Assembly: GCA_900544405.1 (NCBI GenBank)
Contig: UQVA01000005.1
Span: 1 to 64,000, forward strand
From: an uncultured Eubacteriales bacterium
Lineage (GTDB): Bacteria > Bacillota > Clostridia > Oscillospirales > Oscillospiraceae
Direction of reading: 5' to 3'
Length of the DNA stretch: 64,000 nt
Every line of letters starts with the position of its first letter. Within the stretch, counting starts at the first letter, position 1. Shown one piece after another: positions 1 through 6,649 of this stretch. The notes below the pieces were generated by a model. That model did not search any database. It saw only the letters and a list, made by a program, of their open reading frames with translations, and was not told the origin of the DNA. The translations under genes and the position numbers were made by a program.

Positions 1-2
1 AG

Positions 3-320
3 CCCTGTAATCAGCCAAACACTGTATGGCAATCGGAGGATGGCCGCATCACGTTCACTGTGGGTAACAAGTACGATTGGAGTGCCACGGGGAGTATACA
101 GTTGGATGGAGAAAATGTCGAATTCTACCTGACCTGCACGACGGGATCTGGAATCGTCCTTTATCCGCTAGAGAAAGCCACCGGCAGCTTTTATGCGGAG
201 GACCAATACGAATATTGGGTTTGCGATTACAAAAGCAAAAGCAAGTTTGTTGCCACCGTCCGGGAAACCACGTTCTTCCAACCCGGCGAGCAGATCGTAT
301 TCTACCGGGTCGAACCGTAA
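3..320 (+). CDS. C-terminal part of a small secreted-type protein (5' end outside window)
   Basis: The reading frame is open from the left edge of the window and stops at TAA 318-320, so only the last 105 residues are present. The frame continues upstream of the first internal start-like codon, so this is a truncated view and not a complete small gene. The residues show a W-x-S-E-D-G-x-I-x-F pattern followed by alternating hydrophobic and polar positions ending in FYRVEP. This resembles the short beta-rich domains of clostridial lipoproteins of unknown function. The signal peptide or lipobox, if any, would lie outside the window. A rho-independent terminator follows directly, so this is the last gene of its transcript. 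Confidence 0.7.
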   Translation, partial: PCNQPNTVWQSEDGRITFTVGNKYDWSATGSIQLDGENVEFYLTCTTGSGIVLYPLEKATGSFYAEDQYEYWVCDYKSKSKFVATVRETTFFQPGEQIVFYRVEP

Positions 321-342
321 AGCCCGCTGCAAAAATGCAAAG

Positions 343-387
343 CCTCCCTCCCGGCATTGGAAAATGCCCAGGAGGGAGGTCTTTTTT
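343..387 (+). terminator. Rho-independent terminator after the left-edge gene
   Basis: A strong stem pairs the CCTCCCTCC side (343-358) with the GGAGGGAGG side (363-379) across a GGAA-type loop, followed by a run of T at 382-387. The right arm lies inside a 69 bp sequence repeated at 1444-1512. The left arm does not, so only this copy can terminate. Confidence 0.85.
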
Positions 388-430
388 ACTGCACAATAAA
401 ATAATAGGGCACTGTAAGGAGCCGTTGGCC
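362..430. repeat. Direct repeat copy 1 (decayed gene 3' end)
   Basis: These 69 bases match 1444-1512 with two mismatches (offset 1082). Read on the minus strand, both copies encode the same C-terminus, ending in LTVPYYFIVQ and a stop (386-388 here). In this copy the frame is broken about 15 codons before the end, so it is a non-functional gene tail. It overlaps the terminator of the left-edge gene. Confidence 0.8.
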
Positions 431-504
431 ATTACGTATGTCAGGAAGTCCCATGTACCGAGCACTTTCTGCACAAATAACAATGCGTATCTGCCTGTAT
501 GCAC

Positions 505-1242
505 TCAGCCATTTTTCAAAATAGCCGCCAACTCGTCGACAGTCGTTATGACCGGAAGCCTTTCACCGCCGCTACGGTCAACATAATCCGCAGGAATCGC
601 TCCCAAGCAACCGGAAAACATGCAAGGATATGTCGTAAATATCGACAAATTCGACGGAAGGCATTGAAGGAAAGGTTCCAGCAGCTTATTCGGCGTCCTG
701 TCTCCGATAATAACCGCTGCCAAGATGCCATCTGGGAATGAGAAAAAACGCTCCTGTGTTTCCTCCACAATACGCCACTCCTGTTCCCTTTCCCAGCCCA
801 GCTGCTTCCGAAAAAGGGATGTCCTGATGTCCTCTGCCATTTCCGCTAAGTTTTTCGGCCGCGTCTCCTCTATTTGTGAGGTATAGCATATCGGTTTGGC
901 TTGCCTGAATACGCCCTCGTTTTTGAAACAAAAACAGATTCCTGTGTAATCTGTATAGTAGCCCCATAGCTGTGACGAAAAGCAGTTTTCGGACAAGGAA
1001 AGAACATGAAAGCGCTGTTTTACACCCTCTACGATTGGATGAGTCCTTTCAGCAGCCACCGCGATCTGGTATCCCGCCACCGGCAGCCTGATATCGACTG
1101 ATGCCGCTTCTAACCGGTCATTTAATTTATCAATTGTCGGAAAGTACAGCCGTTTCTGTGCAACGATGTCTATACATCTTTCCAGTTCCGTCTCAGAAGA
1201 CAGTTTACGGTACTTAAACAGCAGTTCTGGTTCCTTTGACAT
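505..1242 (-). CDS. DUF2971 domain protein
   Basis: This 245-residue protein fits DUF2971, a family of unknown function common in accessory DNA. It has an N-terminal LLFKYRKL segment, a central LSLSEN..SSQLWGYY block with a following G-I-C-F-C-F strand, and a C-terminal LGWEREQEWR motif. No signal peptide or membrane segment is visible, so it should be cytoplasmic. An ATG exists at 1287. The ATG at 1242 is chosen because AGGGG sits seven bases upstream and because the promoter's -10 box (1286-1291) would place transcription start downstream of 1287. The gene stands alone between two copies of a decayed gene end, which suggests acquisition with a mobile segment. Family assignment is from motif memory; function is unknown. 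Confidence 0.75.
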   Translation of the reverse strand: MSKEPELLFKYRKLSSETELERCIDIVAQKRLYFPTIDKLNDRLEAASVDIRLPVAGYQIAVAAERTHPIVEGVKQRFHVLSLSENCFSSQLWGYYTDYTGICFCFKNEGVFRQAKPICYTSQIEETRPKNLAEMAEDIRTSLFRKQLGWEREQEWRIVEETQERFFSFPDGILAAVIIGDRTPNKLLEPFLQCLPSNLSIFTTYPCMFSGCLGAIPADYVDRSGGERLPVITTVDELAAILKNG

Positions 1243-1285
1243 AGCGATACCCCTGATATAATTTTGGCCCATTGCGAGCATCTTC

Positions 1286-1315
1286 ATTATAAAAGCGATA
1301 TGGATACCATGTCAA
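1286..1315 (-). promoter_or_regulatory. Sigma-A promoter of the DUF2971 gene
   Basis: On the minus strand TTGACA (1310-1315) and TATAAT (1286-1291) are both perfect consensus, separated by 18 bases. Transcription would start near 1279, which rules out the longer ATG 1287 start. Confidence 0.85.
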
Positions 1316-1353
1316 GGCCAGATACTTCGAATATGCCCGTAAAACATCGCCAG

Positions 1354-1424
1354 CGTTCTGGTTTCCCAAAGTGTCCCCCCATTCACCGGCCATAATTAGA
1401 AATTACTATGGCCAATCCAGAACG
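1354..1424. repeat. Nested inverted repeat
   Basis: Outer arms CGTTCTGG (1354-1361) and CCAGAACG (1417-1424) enclose inner arms GGCCATA (1388-1394) and TATGGCC (1407-1413). The structure lies upstream of the DUF2971 promoter and abuts repeat copy 2. It may be the relic of a mobile-element end or a cruciform. No T run follows, so it is not a terminator. Confidence 0.5.
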
Positions 1425-1443
1425 ATAGCGCCTTGCAGGTTTG

Positions 1444-1512
1444 AAATGCCCAGGAGGGAGGTCTTTTTTACTGCACAATAAAATAATAGGGCACCGTGAG
1501 GAGCCGTTGGCC
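1444..1512. repeat. Direct repeat copy 2 (decayed gene 3' end)
   Basis: Second copy of the 69 bp repeat at 362-430. It keeps the stop codon (1468-1470 on the minus strand) and, unlike copy 1, remains joined to about 350 bp of its parent gene. Confidence 0.8.
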
Positions 1513-1823
1513 GTTCTTGGAAACGGTCACATACAGGCGATAGCTACCCGGCTGCGTGATGCCCGCCAGGGAGAAGGTCTGTTCCCCGGCTTGCAGGGCG
1601 TTCACGGTCAGATAATTGCCGTCGCAGCCGTTGCCGGAGCGGGTATCGGTAATATATTGCAGATGGCCACGTTGGCGGGCTTTGTGTCGGAGGACGCAAC
1701 CAGTCCGCCGCAGTCCTGATTCGCAATGTTGGCGACAAGAGTGCTGCCGAGCACTCGCCCCTCCGCATCGGCGGCAATTTGAAGTCCGGATGTGGTAAAG
1801 AAATCATTGAAATATGCCCTCAT
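1468..1823 (-). pseudogene. Frameshifted remnant of a surface-type protein gene
   Basis: Two overlapping frames together make one recognisable C-terminal segment of about 118 residues. The first frame starts at ATG 1823 and runs through an LQIAADAEGRVLGSTLV segment. The second picks up near 1655 with LQYITDTRSGNGCDGNYLTV and continues through a G-S-Y-R-L-Y-V-T-V segment to YFIVQ and the stop at 1468-1470. One single-base indel would rejoin them. The content (short beta strands rich in G, N and T) suggests an extracellular repeat protein. No promoter is visible, since the strong promoter just upstream points the other way. It is called a pseudogene because of the frame break and the missing N-terminus; the true parent is unknown. 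Confidence 0.6.
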
Positions 1824-1838
1824 CAACCATTTCCTGTC

Positions 1839-1867
1839 TTGACAGAAATGCACAATTATACTATAAT
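1839..1867 (+). promoter_or_regulatory. Consensus sigma-A promoter for the 2008 gene
   Basis: TTGACA (1839-1844) and TATAAT (1862-1867) are both perfect, with a 17-base spacer. The start codon it serves is at 2008, leaving a leader of about 130 bases in which I recognise no riboswitch. Confidence 0.9.
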
Positions 1868-2007
1868 ACGAAGATATTATTGGATGATTTTCTGCGTGCA
1901 GCGCAGCCTGATAATACCGATATGGGCGCAGGAAGTGTACCGCAAGCATCCGGTGTTTCTGTATAATATCCACCCCAGGAGCAAAACGAGAAAGGAGTCT
2001 TGCCGAC

Positions 2008-2349
2008 ATGGCACAACTTACAGATGAACAGTTGGAGCTCGCCGGGGAAGCCTTTGCCATGCTCCGCCGGGTATTGCAGAGAAACAATCTCGAAGATTTG
2101 CAAGAGGCGAATGTCTACCCGTTGAAGGTCATCAAAGAATATCACGATGCGACCTTTGCCACCCGGACCCTGGGCGACGCAGAAGAAGGCCTTATGAGTC
2201 GGTTCTACGACTGCTTTACCCTCAAGGAATGGCACGAAAATTACGATGCGCCCCTGACCACCGAACAGCAGGGCATCTTCAACGTGGCCTATGCGGAGGC
2301 ACGAAGCCACGGCTGGAAGCCCAAGCAGAAGAAAAGCAAGTGGCGTTGA
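2008..2349 (+). CDS. Small hypothetical protein, 113 aa
   Basis: A good ribosome site (AAAGGAG, 1991-1997) precedes ATG 2008 and a perfect promoter lies 140 bases upstream, so this is very likely expressed. The protein is mostly alpha-helical in pattern: it opens with L-T-D-E-Q-L-E-L, has a charged middle and ends in a basic tail (KPKQKKSKWR). There are no cysteines in a metal-binding pattern, no signal peptide and no membrane helix. The basic tail could contact nucleic acid, but that is only a guess. I do not recognise the family. It sits in accessory DNA between gene remnants and a recombinase. Confidence 0.65.
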   Translation: MAQLTDEQLELAGEAFAMLRRVLQRNNLEDLQEANVYPLKVIKEYHDATFATRTLGDAEEGLMSRFYDCFTLKEWHENYDAPLTTEQQGIFNVAYAEARSHGWKPKQKKSKWR

Positions 2350-2625
2350 CCAGCAGCCATCCGTTTTTTGACGGCAGAGTGTGAATCGATACATGGTTTC
2401 ATAGTCGGTGCCAGAGCGCAGATCAAAAAAGCTCTCCCGGATAGTGCTACCCGGAAGCAGAGGATTGTCTTACGACAGCGACCGTTTCATCCGCCAGTCG
2501 GAAGGACAGATTACATTCATAACTGCCATTTTAGCATGGGCTTCATCCGTATGGGGGCCTAATAAATTGCTGGGCAGTTATTTGGCCCTTTCAGAAAAAT
2601 TTTTCAAAAAGGCCCCAAAAACCAC

Positions 2626-2654
2626 TTGACAAATTTATACGGATAAGGTATTAT
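2626..2654 (+). promoter_or_regulatory. Sigma-A promoter of a short non-coding transcript
   Basis: TTGACA (2626-2631) and TATTAT (2649-2654) with a 17-base spacer. The only thing downstream before a terminator is about 100 bases without a convincing ORF. The stretch 2350-2625 holds no supportable gene. Confidence 0.75.
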
Positions 2655-2660
2655 ATAGAC

Positions 2661-2766
2661 ACTATCTTACAGTTGTTATTAAAGTCCCGAAGTGGATGTA
2701 AATCATAGACACAAAACATCAGAGCGCAGAGCGAAAGCCAGAATGGTAGAGCTGTGCGCTCTTTTT
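2661..2766 (+). ncRNA. Candidate small RNA with own promoter and terminator
   Basis: The promoter at 2626-2654 predicts a start near 2661. A rho-independent terminator (stem 2722-2732 with 2751-2761, T run 2762-2766) ends the transcript after roughly 105 bases. No start codon with a ribosome site opens a frame of useful size inside it. I do not recognise the sequence as a known RNA family. It could be an independent regulatory RNA or an attenuated leader whose downstream gene was lost. Confidence 0.5.
2722..2766 (+). terminator. Rho-independent terminator
   Basis: GAGCGCAGAGC (2722-2732) pairs with GCTGTGCGCTC (2751-2761) with a single internal G-G mismatch, followed by five T. Confidence 0.75.
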
Positions 2767-2873
2767 GTATATATAAGGTATATATAATCAGGTCCAGAAT
2801 TACACATAGGACCGCCAAAAAAGCATATTAGGATACCCCGTTGCGCCTCCCCACCGCAGCGGGCATAAAGAAG

Positions 2874-2944
2874 GACGTCATTCTGAATCAATGTCTCATT
2901 TAGCGAGTCATTGGCCAAATTGGCGTCTTTTTTTGTGGAAAAAA
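2874..2944 (+). terminator. Possible second terminator
   Basis: GACGTCA (2874-2880) pairs with TGGCGTC (2931-2937) with one G-U pair and is followed by seven T. The intervening 50 bases contain a second small hairpin (CTC..GAG). A TATAAT-like box at 2784-2789 upstream has no good -35, so a second short transcript is possible but weakly supported. Confidence 0.4.
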
Positions 2945-3200
2945 TTATGAGAAGTTGTCCCATGCGAGAGGACAGCACCGTCCGTCTATCCACTTTTTCT
3001 GAACACCTCCGACTGGCTGTATAACAGTCGGGCGCTGGTCACGCCGACAGACTCGTCCCCCCCGCAACGTCATGCCGGGGCGGTATGTGTCTGCCGTAAT
3101 GACACCGTCACGTGACAGACGTCAAAAATGCACTGGCGTTCCGCTTTGGATACGCCGCTTCGCCTGAATGCAAAATATAATAGAAATCGAGGTACAATTT

Positions 3201-3377
3201 ATGAAAAATTCCGCATATCACTCCATCCACAAGGCTCCCCGTCGGGAGAAGTACAATGCCATCTGCGCCACTTGCACCCACAACTGCAAGCAGGCCCCTA
3301 TCGCTCAACTCGAACGTTGCCCCAAGTATACTGACCGGCGTACTCTCATCCAGGATGAAGGTAAGGATTGTAAGTGA
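3201..3377 (+). CDS. Four-cysteine mini-protein A, 58 aa
   Basis: ATG 3201 has GAGG eight bases upstream; a longer in-frame start at 3168 has no ribosome site. The protein has cysteines at 22, 25, 29 and 40 (C-x2-C-x3-C-x10-C) inside a block reading CATCTHNCKQ, a spacing that suits a single zinc or metal site. A gapless paralogue with the same four cysteines lies at 4576-4755, on the other side of the recombinase gene. Start-to-stop distance to the recombinase is about 110 bases, filled by a perfect hairpin. The protein is inferred to be an accessory DNA- or protein-binding factor of the recombinase, by context only. I recognise no named family. Confidence 0.65.
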   Translation: MKNSAYHSIHKAPRREKYNAICATCTHNCKQAPIAQLERCPKYTDRRTLIQDEGKDCK

Positions 3378-3401
3378 ACACAAAAACCAACCTCCGGGAG
3401 C

Positions 3402-3429
3402 TGTATGTGCCGCCGTAGCGGTACATACA
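3402..3429 (+). other. 12 bp hairpin between mini-protein A and the recombinase
   Basis: TGTATGTGCCGC (3402-3413) pairs along its whole length with GCGGTACATACA (3418-3429), with one G-U pair and a CGTA loop. No T run follows. It could be an RNA processing or attenuation element, or a palindromic binding site for the neighbouring recombinase. Confidence 0.6.
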
Positions 3430-3490
3430 GCATCTCGGTGTAGCGCCGCCTCCGCAATATTACATATCATCTTAAAGGCAAGGAGAAAAA

Positions 3491-4492
3491 ATGAGTTATA
3501 TCCATCAACTGCTTAAGCAAGCGTATATGATGTTCCTCGCTCTGCTGACCCCGTGCGAGAGTAAGCACCTGCTTCGGAGGCAGGGCAAGGCAGATAATCA
3601 CGTCCACTCCTTTCGCACCTACCACAATTACTGGCCAATCATTCAGCGATTCGTGCGCGCTTACGCCGTCGCATATCCCGAATCTAAGTCAATTAAGTAC
3701 GGGCGCAGTTATGTACCTGTATGGCTCGGGCAGCAGGCCAAGCGAGGATTGGCCATAACGACCCTCAAGACTTACCGGAGCGCCCTTAACAAGCTGTATG
3801 GTATCCATCCCGGAGACAGGGATTATTACATTCTGCCCGACCGGCACCGGGCGGACATCACACGCAGTCGGGGGGCCAAGCCCTCTGACCGGCATTTTTC
3901 GGTGACCAACAATCAGGATTTGGTTGATTTTTGTAGTGCGTGCGGGGTCCGGCGGGAGGAATTGAGCCTGCTTCGTGGCGACGATCTTTGGGACAGAAAG
4001 CGCATTGAATCCGAACGCACTCGTCTCCGTACTGCTTGTCACCCCACCAAGGCCGAGCACGCAATGCTGCGGGCTCTGGACGATACCCGTCTTTTTAAGG
4101 AGGAGTTCTTTGTCTACGTTCGCTGCGGTAAGGGCGGCCGTATGCGTTTTGCTCCCGTGATTGGTCCTTGCGTTGCGGATGTTGTCGCCCGTTTTCAAGG
4201 TTTCGCTCCCGACGCTAAGGTTTGGCCTCACATTCATACCATGGCGGACATCCACAGCTTCCGCCGGGATTATGCAAATATCTTGTATAAACTGTATGTC
4301 CGTCCGCTTGAAGAGATTCCCTACGACCGTACTGCACCCCGGACCAACAAGCCATATCGCAGCCAGGTCTACTGCTGCCGCCGGGATCTGGTAGGCGTAT
4401 GGCTGGACAAGCAGGCAATGCTGGTCGTGTCCAAGGCCCTCGGCCACAATCGTATCGGAATTTTTGCGCAGTCCTATTACAGCAAGGATTGA
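3491..4492 (+). CDS. Tyrosine recombinase (integrase family)
   Basis: This 333-residue protein carries the full catalytic set of tyrosine recombinases. R154 is in GVRREELSLL, K214 in a GKGGR beta-hairpin, H255 and R258 in HSFR, H319 in LGH, and Y329 ten residues later. Residues 35-110 fit the N-terminal SAM-like core-binding domain. Such enzymes cut and rejoin DNA through a 3'-phosphotyrosine bond. The box II sequence (HSFRRDY rather than LRHTFAT) and cysteine-rich surroundings set it apart from the common Tn916/XerC types. Start ATG 3491 has AAGGAG at 3479-3485. It lies between two paralogous four-cysteine mini-proteins in the same direction, which looks like a three-gene unit. Substrate sites are not evident. 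It could be an element integrase or a local invertase. Confidence 0.85.
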   Translation: MSYIHQLLKQAYMMFLALLTPCESKHLLRRQGKADNHVHSFRTYHNYWPIIQRFVRAYAVAYPESKSIKYGRSYVPVWLGQQAKRGLAITTLKTYRSALNKLYGIHPGDRDYYILPDRHRADITRSRGAKPSDRHFSVTNNQDLVDFCSACGVRREELSLLRGDDLWDRKRIESERTRLRTACHPTKAEHAMLRALDDTRLFKEEFFVYVRCGKGGRMRFAPVIGPCVADVVARFQGFAPDAKVWPHIHTMADIHSFRRDYANILYKLYVRPLEEIPYDRTAPRTNKPYRSQVYCCRRDLVGVWLDKQAMLVVSKALGHNRIGIFAQSYYSKD

Positions 4493-4575
4493 TGTCAAGT
4501 TCCCCATTGGAATGCCCGGGAATGCAAATTCCCTGAGTCATTATTTATCGTCAAAATTGAAAGGAGGTCTTTTTT

Positions 4576-4755
4576 ATGAAAACCACTGCAAATTCTGTTT
4601 CCCTCGAAGCTCCTAAGCAGGAGCCGTGCAATCCCGTCTGCGCCACCTGCACGTATAACTGCAAGCAGCCGGTCTATGCCTAGGTCATCTTTTGCCGCAA
4701 GTTCAGCAGGGACAGGCAGGCCCTGCCGACCAAGCGACGGGTCAAGAAGGAATAA
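4576..4755 (+). pseudogene. Four-cysteine mini-protein B with in-frame TAG at codon 36
   Basis: A textbook ribosome site (AGGAGG 4562-4567) precedes ATG 4576. The frame reads 35 codons to TAG (4681-4683), then continues open to TAA (4753-4755), giving 59 codons against 58 for mini-protein A. The two align without gaps: C22, C25, C29 and C40 coincide, and CATCT-N-CKQ is shared. The TAG falls exactly where protein A has Q36, and C40 lies beyond it. The gene is therefore either broken by a CAG-to-TAG change or read through by amber decoding. No suppressor tRNA is visible in the window. The truncated 35-residue product would keep only three of the four cysteines. Confidence 0.6.
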
Positions 4756-4828
4756 TTGACCTGTCCCTCTAATTCCGGCACCAACTGACCGGCCTTTTCC
4801 GTCCCGGTTTTGGCCATGTTGGGGCAGG

Positions 4829-4860
4829 GAAAATCCCCGCCCGGAGGTTTCCGGGCGGGG
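4829..4860 (-). terminator. Terminator of the BspA-like gene
   Basis: On the minus strand a ten-base GC stem (4851-4860 with 4835-4844) is followed by ATTTT. It lies just past the stop of the 4868-6634 gene. It may also serve the plus-strand mini-protein unit. Confidence 0.7.
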
Positions 4861-4867
4861 ATACAAA

Positions 4868-6634
4868 TCATGTTCTGTTTCGGTTTTGGGTTCTCATTTT
4901 CTTTTGCGCCCGGCGGTTCAGGGCGGTCATGACGATGCCGATGAGGACGAAGGAGCCGACGAGGACGGCAGCGAGAATTAACATCACTTTTCCAAGGTCC
5001 ATGTTCCAGGAGGACTGCCGTCCAGTGATCTGGTAATGGACGCCGCTGGAATCGGTCAGCGTATTCACGCCGTAGTCGGTGTAAAGGCCTTCAGGGACCA
5101 CCGCCTCGCTGCGGTCCACGCCGTCCACGTTGATGCCCACATAATACTTCACGCCCTTGTCCACGCTGCTGAGAGCGAACCAGGCCCGGGCCTGGTCGTC
5201 CACGATAGCGCTCTGGATCAGGGTCAGCTTCCCGCCGACGAGCTGATAAAGGGACGCATACTGCCGCTTGTCGGCAGCCATGACGGGGATGCCGACTTTC
5301 GCCTTGAAATCGATTTGGTCATTGAACCTGATCTCATAGACGGTGCTGCCGGGGATATCGGTTTTGTTCTCCTCCTGCTTGGTGACGGTGAAATCCAGGT
5401 CATAATCCCGGTTGGAGAAATCTTTTTTCCGCAAATCGGAGCCGCTGAGCTTCCATTCGTTGCCGGCAGGGGTAATAATGGTGACTTCTGCGTCTTTTCC
5501 GGCCAGATCCGACAGATTTTTCCCGGAAATCTCCGGTTCCGGCAGACGAATCTCCACGGTCAGGTCATCGCTGCCACGGACGGCGCCCACGACGGTATCG
5601 ATCACCTGGTCCCAGCCCTCGTCATTTTTGACTTCGGCGGAAATAACGGTGATAGTGCTGGAATCCACGCCGATATTGTCGTTTTCATTGGAATTCAACA
5701 AGTCATCCAGCGTTGCATCCTCGCCATTGAGGGTGTAGGAATAGTCGGTGTCGGTCTCCTGGGTGATGGTGGCGTCGCCGGTGTCGGTGACGGTGGTGGT
5801 CTGGCCGCCGGAGGGGGTCTCCGTGTAGCTGCTGCCGGAGGAGGGATAGTCCTCGGCGGGGTTCACGGTCAGATCCTCGTTTTTGTCGTCGGGGGCCAGG
5901 TTGGCAGCGCCGTCATAGTAGAGGCCGGTGAGATTTTCGCACTTTTCCAGGGCATATTCGCCGGTCTCGGTGACGGTCTCCGGCAGGGACACGTCGGTGA
6001 GGGCGGTGCAGCCGTAGAAGGTCCAGTCGGGCAGCTTCGCAATGGGGCAGGCGATCTTCGCCCGGACCAGGGAGGTGCAGTAGGCGAATACTACCATGCC
6101 GAAATCGGTCACGGAGGCGGGGATGGTCACGGAGGTGAGGCCCGCACGGGTGAAGGCGTAGTGGCCGATGGTCTGCAGGCCCTCGGGCAGGGCCAGGGCT
6201 TTCAGGGCCGTGCAGGACTCGAAGGCCGCCTCGCCGATTTCCATGAGGCCCGCCGGGAGGCCCAGCTGGGAAAGGCGATAGCAGTTCTTGAAGGCCCGGT
6301 CGCCGATGCGGGTGACGGAGGCGGGGAGCCGGGCCAGACCGGCATTTTCGCAGCCGTAGAAGGCCAGGTTGCCGATTTCCGTGATGCCGTCGCCCACCAG
6401 AATGCGGTTCACGCCGGAGGCCACATAGTACCAGGGGGCCATGTTCTCGTCGGTGTAGTCGGGGATGGGGCCGGAGCCGGAGACGCTGAGGACGCCGCCG
6501 TTCAGGGACCAGGTGAGATCGCCTTGGGTGCCGGTGAGGGCGAAGGCGGAGGTGGGCAGCAGGATGGCCAGCAGGGCCAGGGCCAGAAGGATGGCCCCGC
6601 CCCGCCGCAGGGAGGAAGAAATGTGGTTTTTCAT
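4868..6634 (-). CDS. BspA-type leucine-rich-repeat surface protein with C-terminal anchor
   Basis: The 588-residue protein starts with a clear signal peptide: a basic N-terminus, a hydrophobic stretch at about 14-28 and a cleavage-like site near SAFA. Residues 60-260 carry LRR_5 (Treponema/BspA-type) repeats with the hallmark I-G-x-x-A-F-x-x-C and L-P-x-x-V-T-x-I spacing. A threonine/aspartate-rich segment and a beta-rich domain follow. The end is a membrane helix (about 545-570) with a basic tail, so it is held in the membrane facing out. BspA-type repeats usually mediate adhesion. GGAAGGAG precedes ATG 6634. It is the last gene of the left surface locus; the chimeric genes upstream may disturb its transcription. 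Confidence 0.85.
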   Translation of the reverse strand: MKNHISSSLRRGGAILLALALLAILLPTSAFALTGTQGDLTWSLNGGVLSVSGSGPIPDYTDENMAPWYYVASGVNRILVGDGITEIGNLAFYGCENAGLARLPASVTRIGDRAFKNCYRLSQLGLPAGLMEIGEAAFESCTALKALALPEGLQTIGHYAFTRAGLTSVTIPASVTDFGMVVFAYCTSLVRAKIACPIAKLPDWTFYGCTALTDVSLPETVTETGEYALEKCENLTGLYYDGAANLAPDDKNEDLTVNPAEDYPSSGSSYTETPSGGQTTTVTDTGDATITQETDTDYSYTLNGEDATLDDLLNSNENDNIGVDSSTITVISAEVKNDEGWDQVIDTVVGAVRGSDDLTVEIRLPEPEISGKNLSDLAGKDAEVTIITPAGNEWKLSGSDLRKKDFSNRDYDLDFTVTKQEENKTDIPGSTVYEIRFNDQIDFKAKVGIPVMAADKRQYASLYQLVGGKLTLIQSAIVDDQARAWFALSSVDKGVKYYVGINVDGVDRSEAVVPEGLYTDYGVNTLTDSSGVHYQITGRQSSWNMDLGKVMLILAAVLVGSFVLIGIVMTALNRRAQKKMRTQNRNRT

Positions 6635-6649
6635 TGGGATGCTCCTTCC

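Noticed and set aside
1242..1287. The longer N-terminus of the DUF2971 protein from ATG 1287
   Set aside because: The consensus promoter would start transcription downstream of this codon, and a better ribosome site precedes ATG 1242.
4576..4755. Pyrrolysine insertion at the TAG
   Set aside because: No pyrrolysyl-tRNA gene, synthetase or methylamine methyltransferase is seen, and the aligned residue in the paralogue is glutamine.
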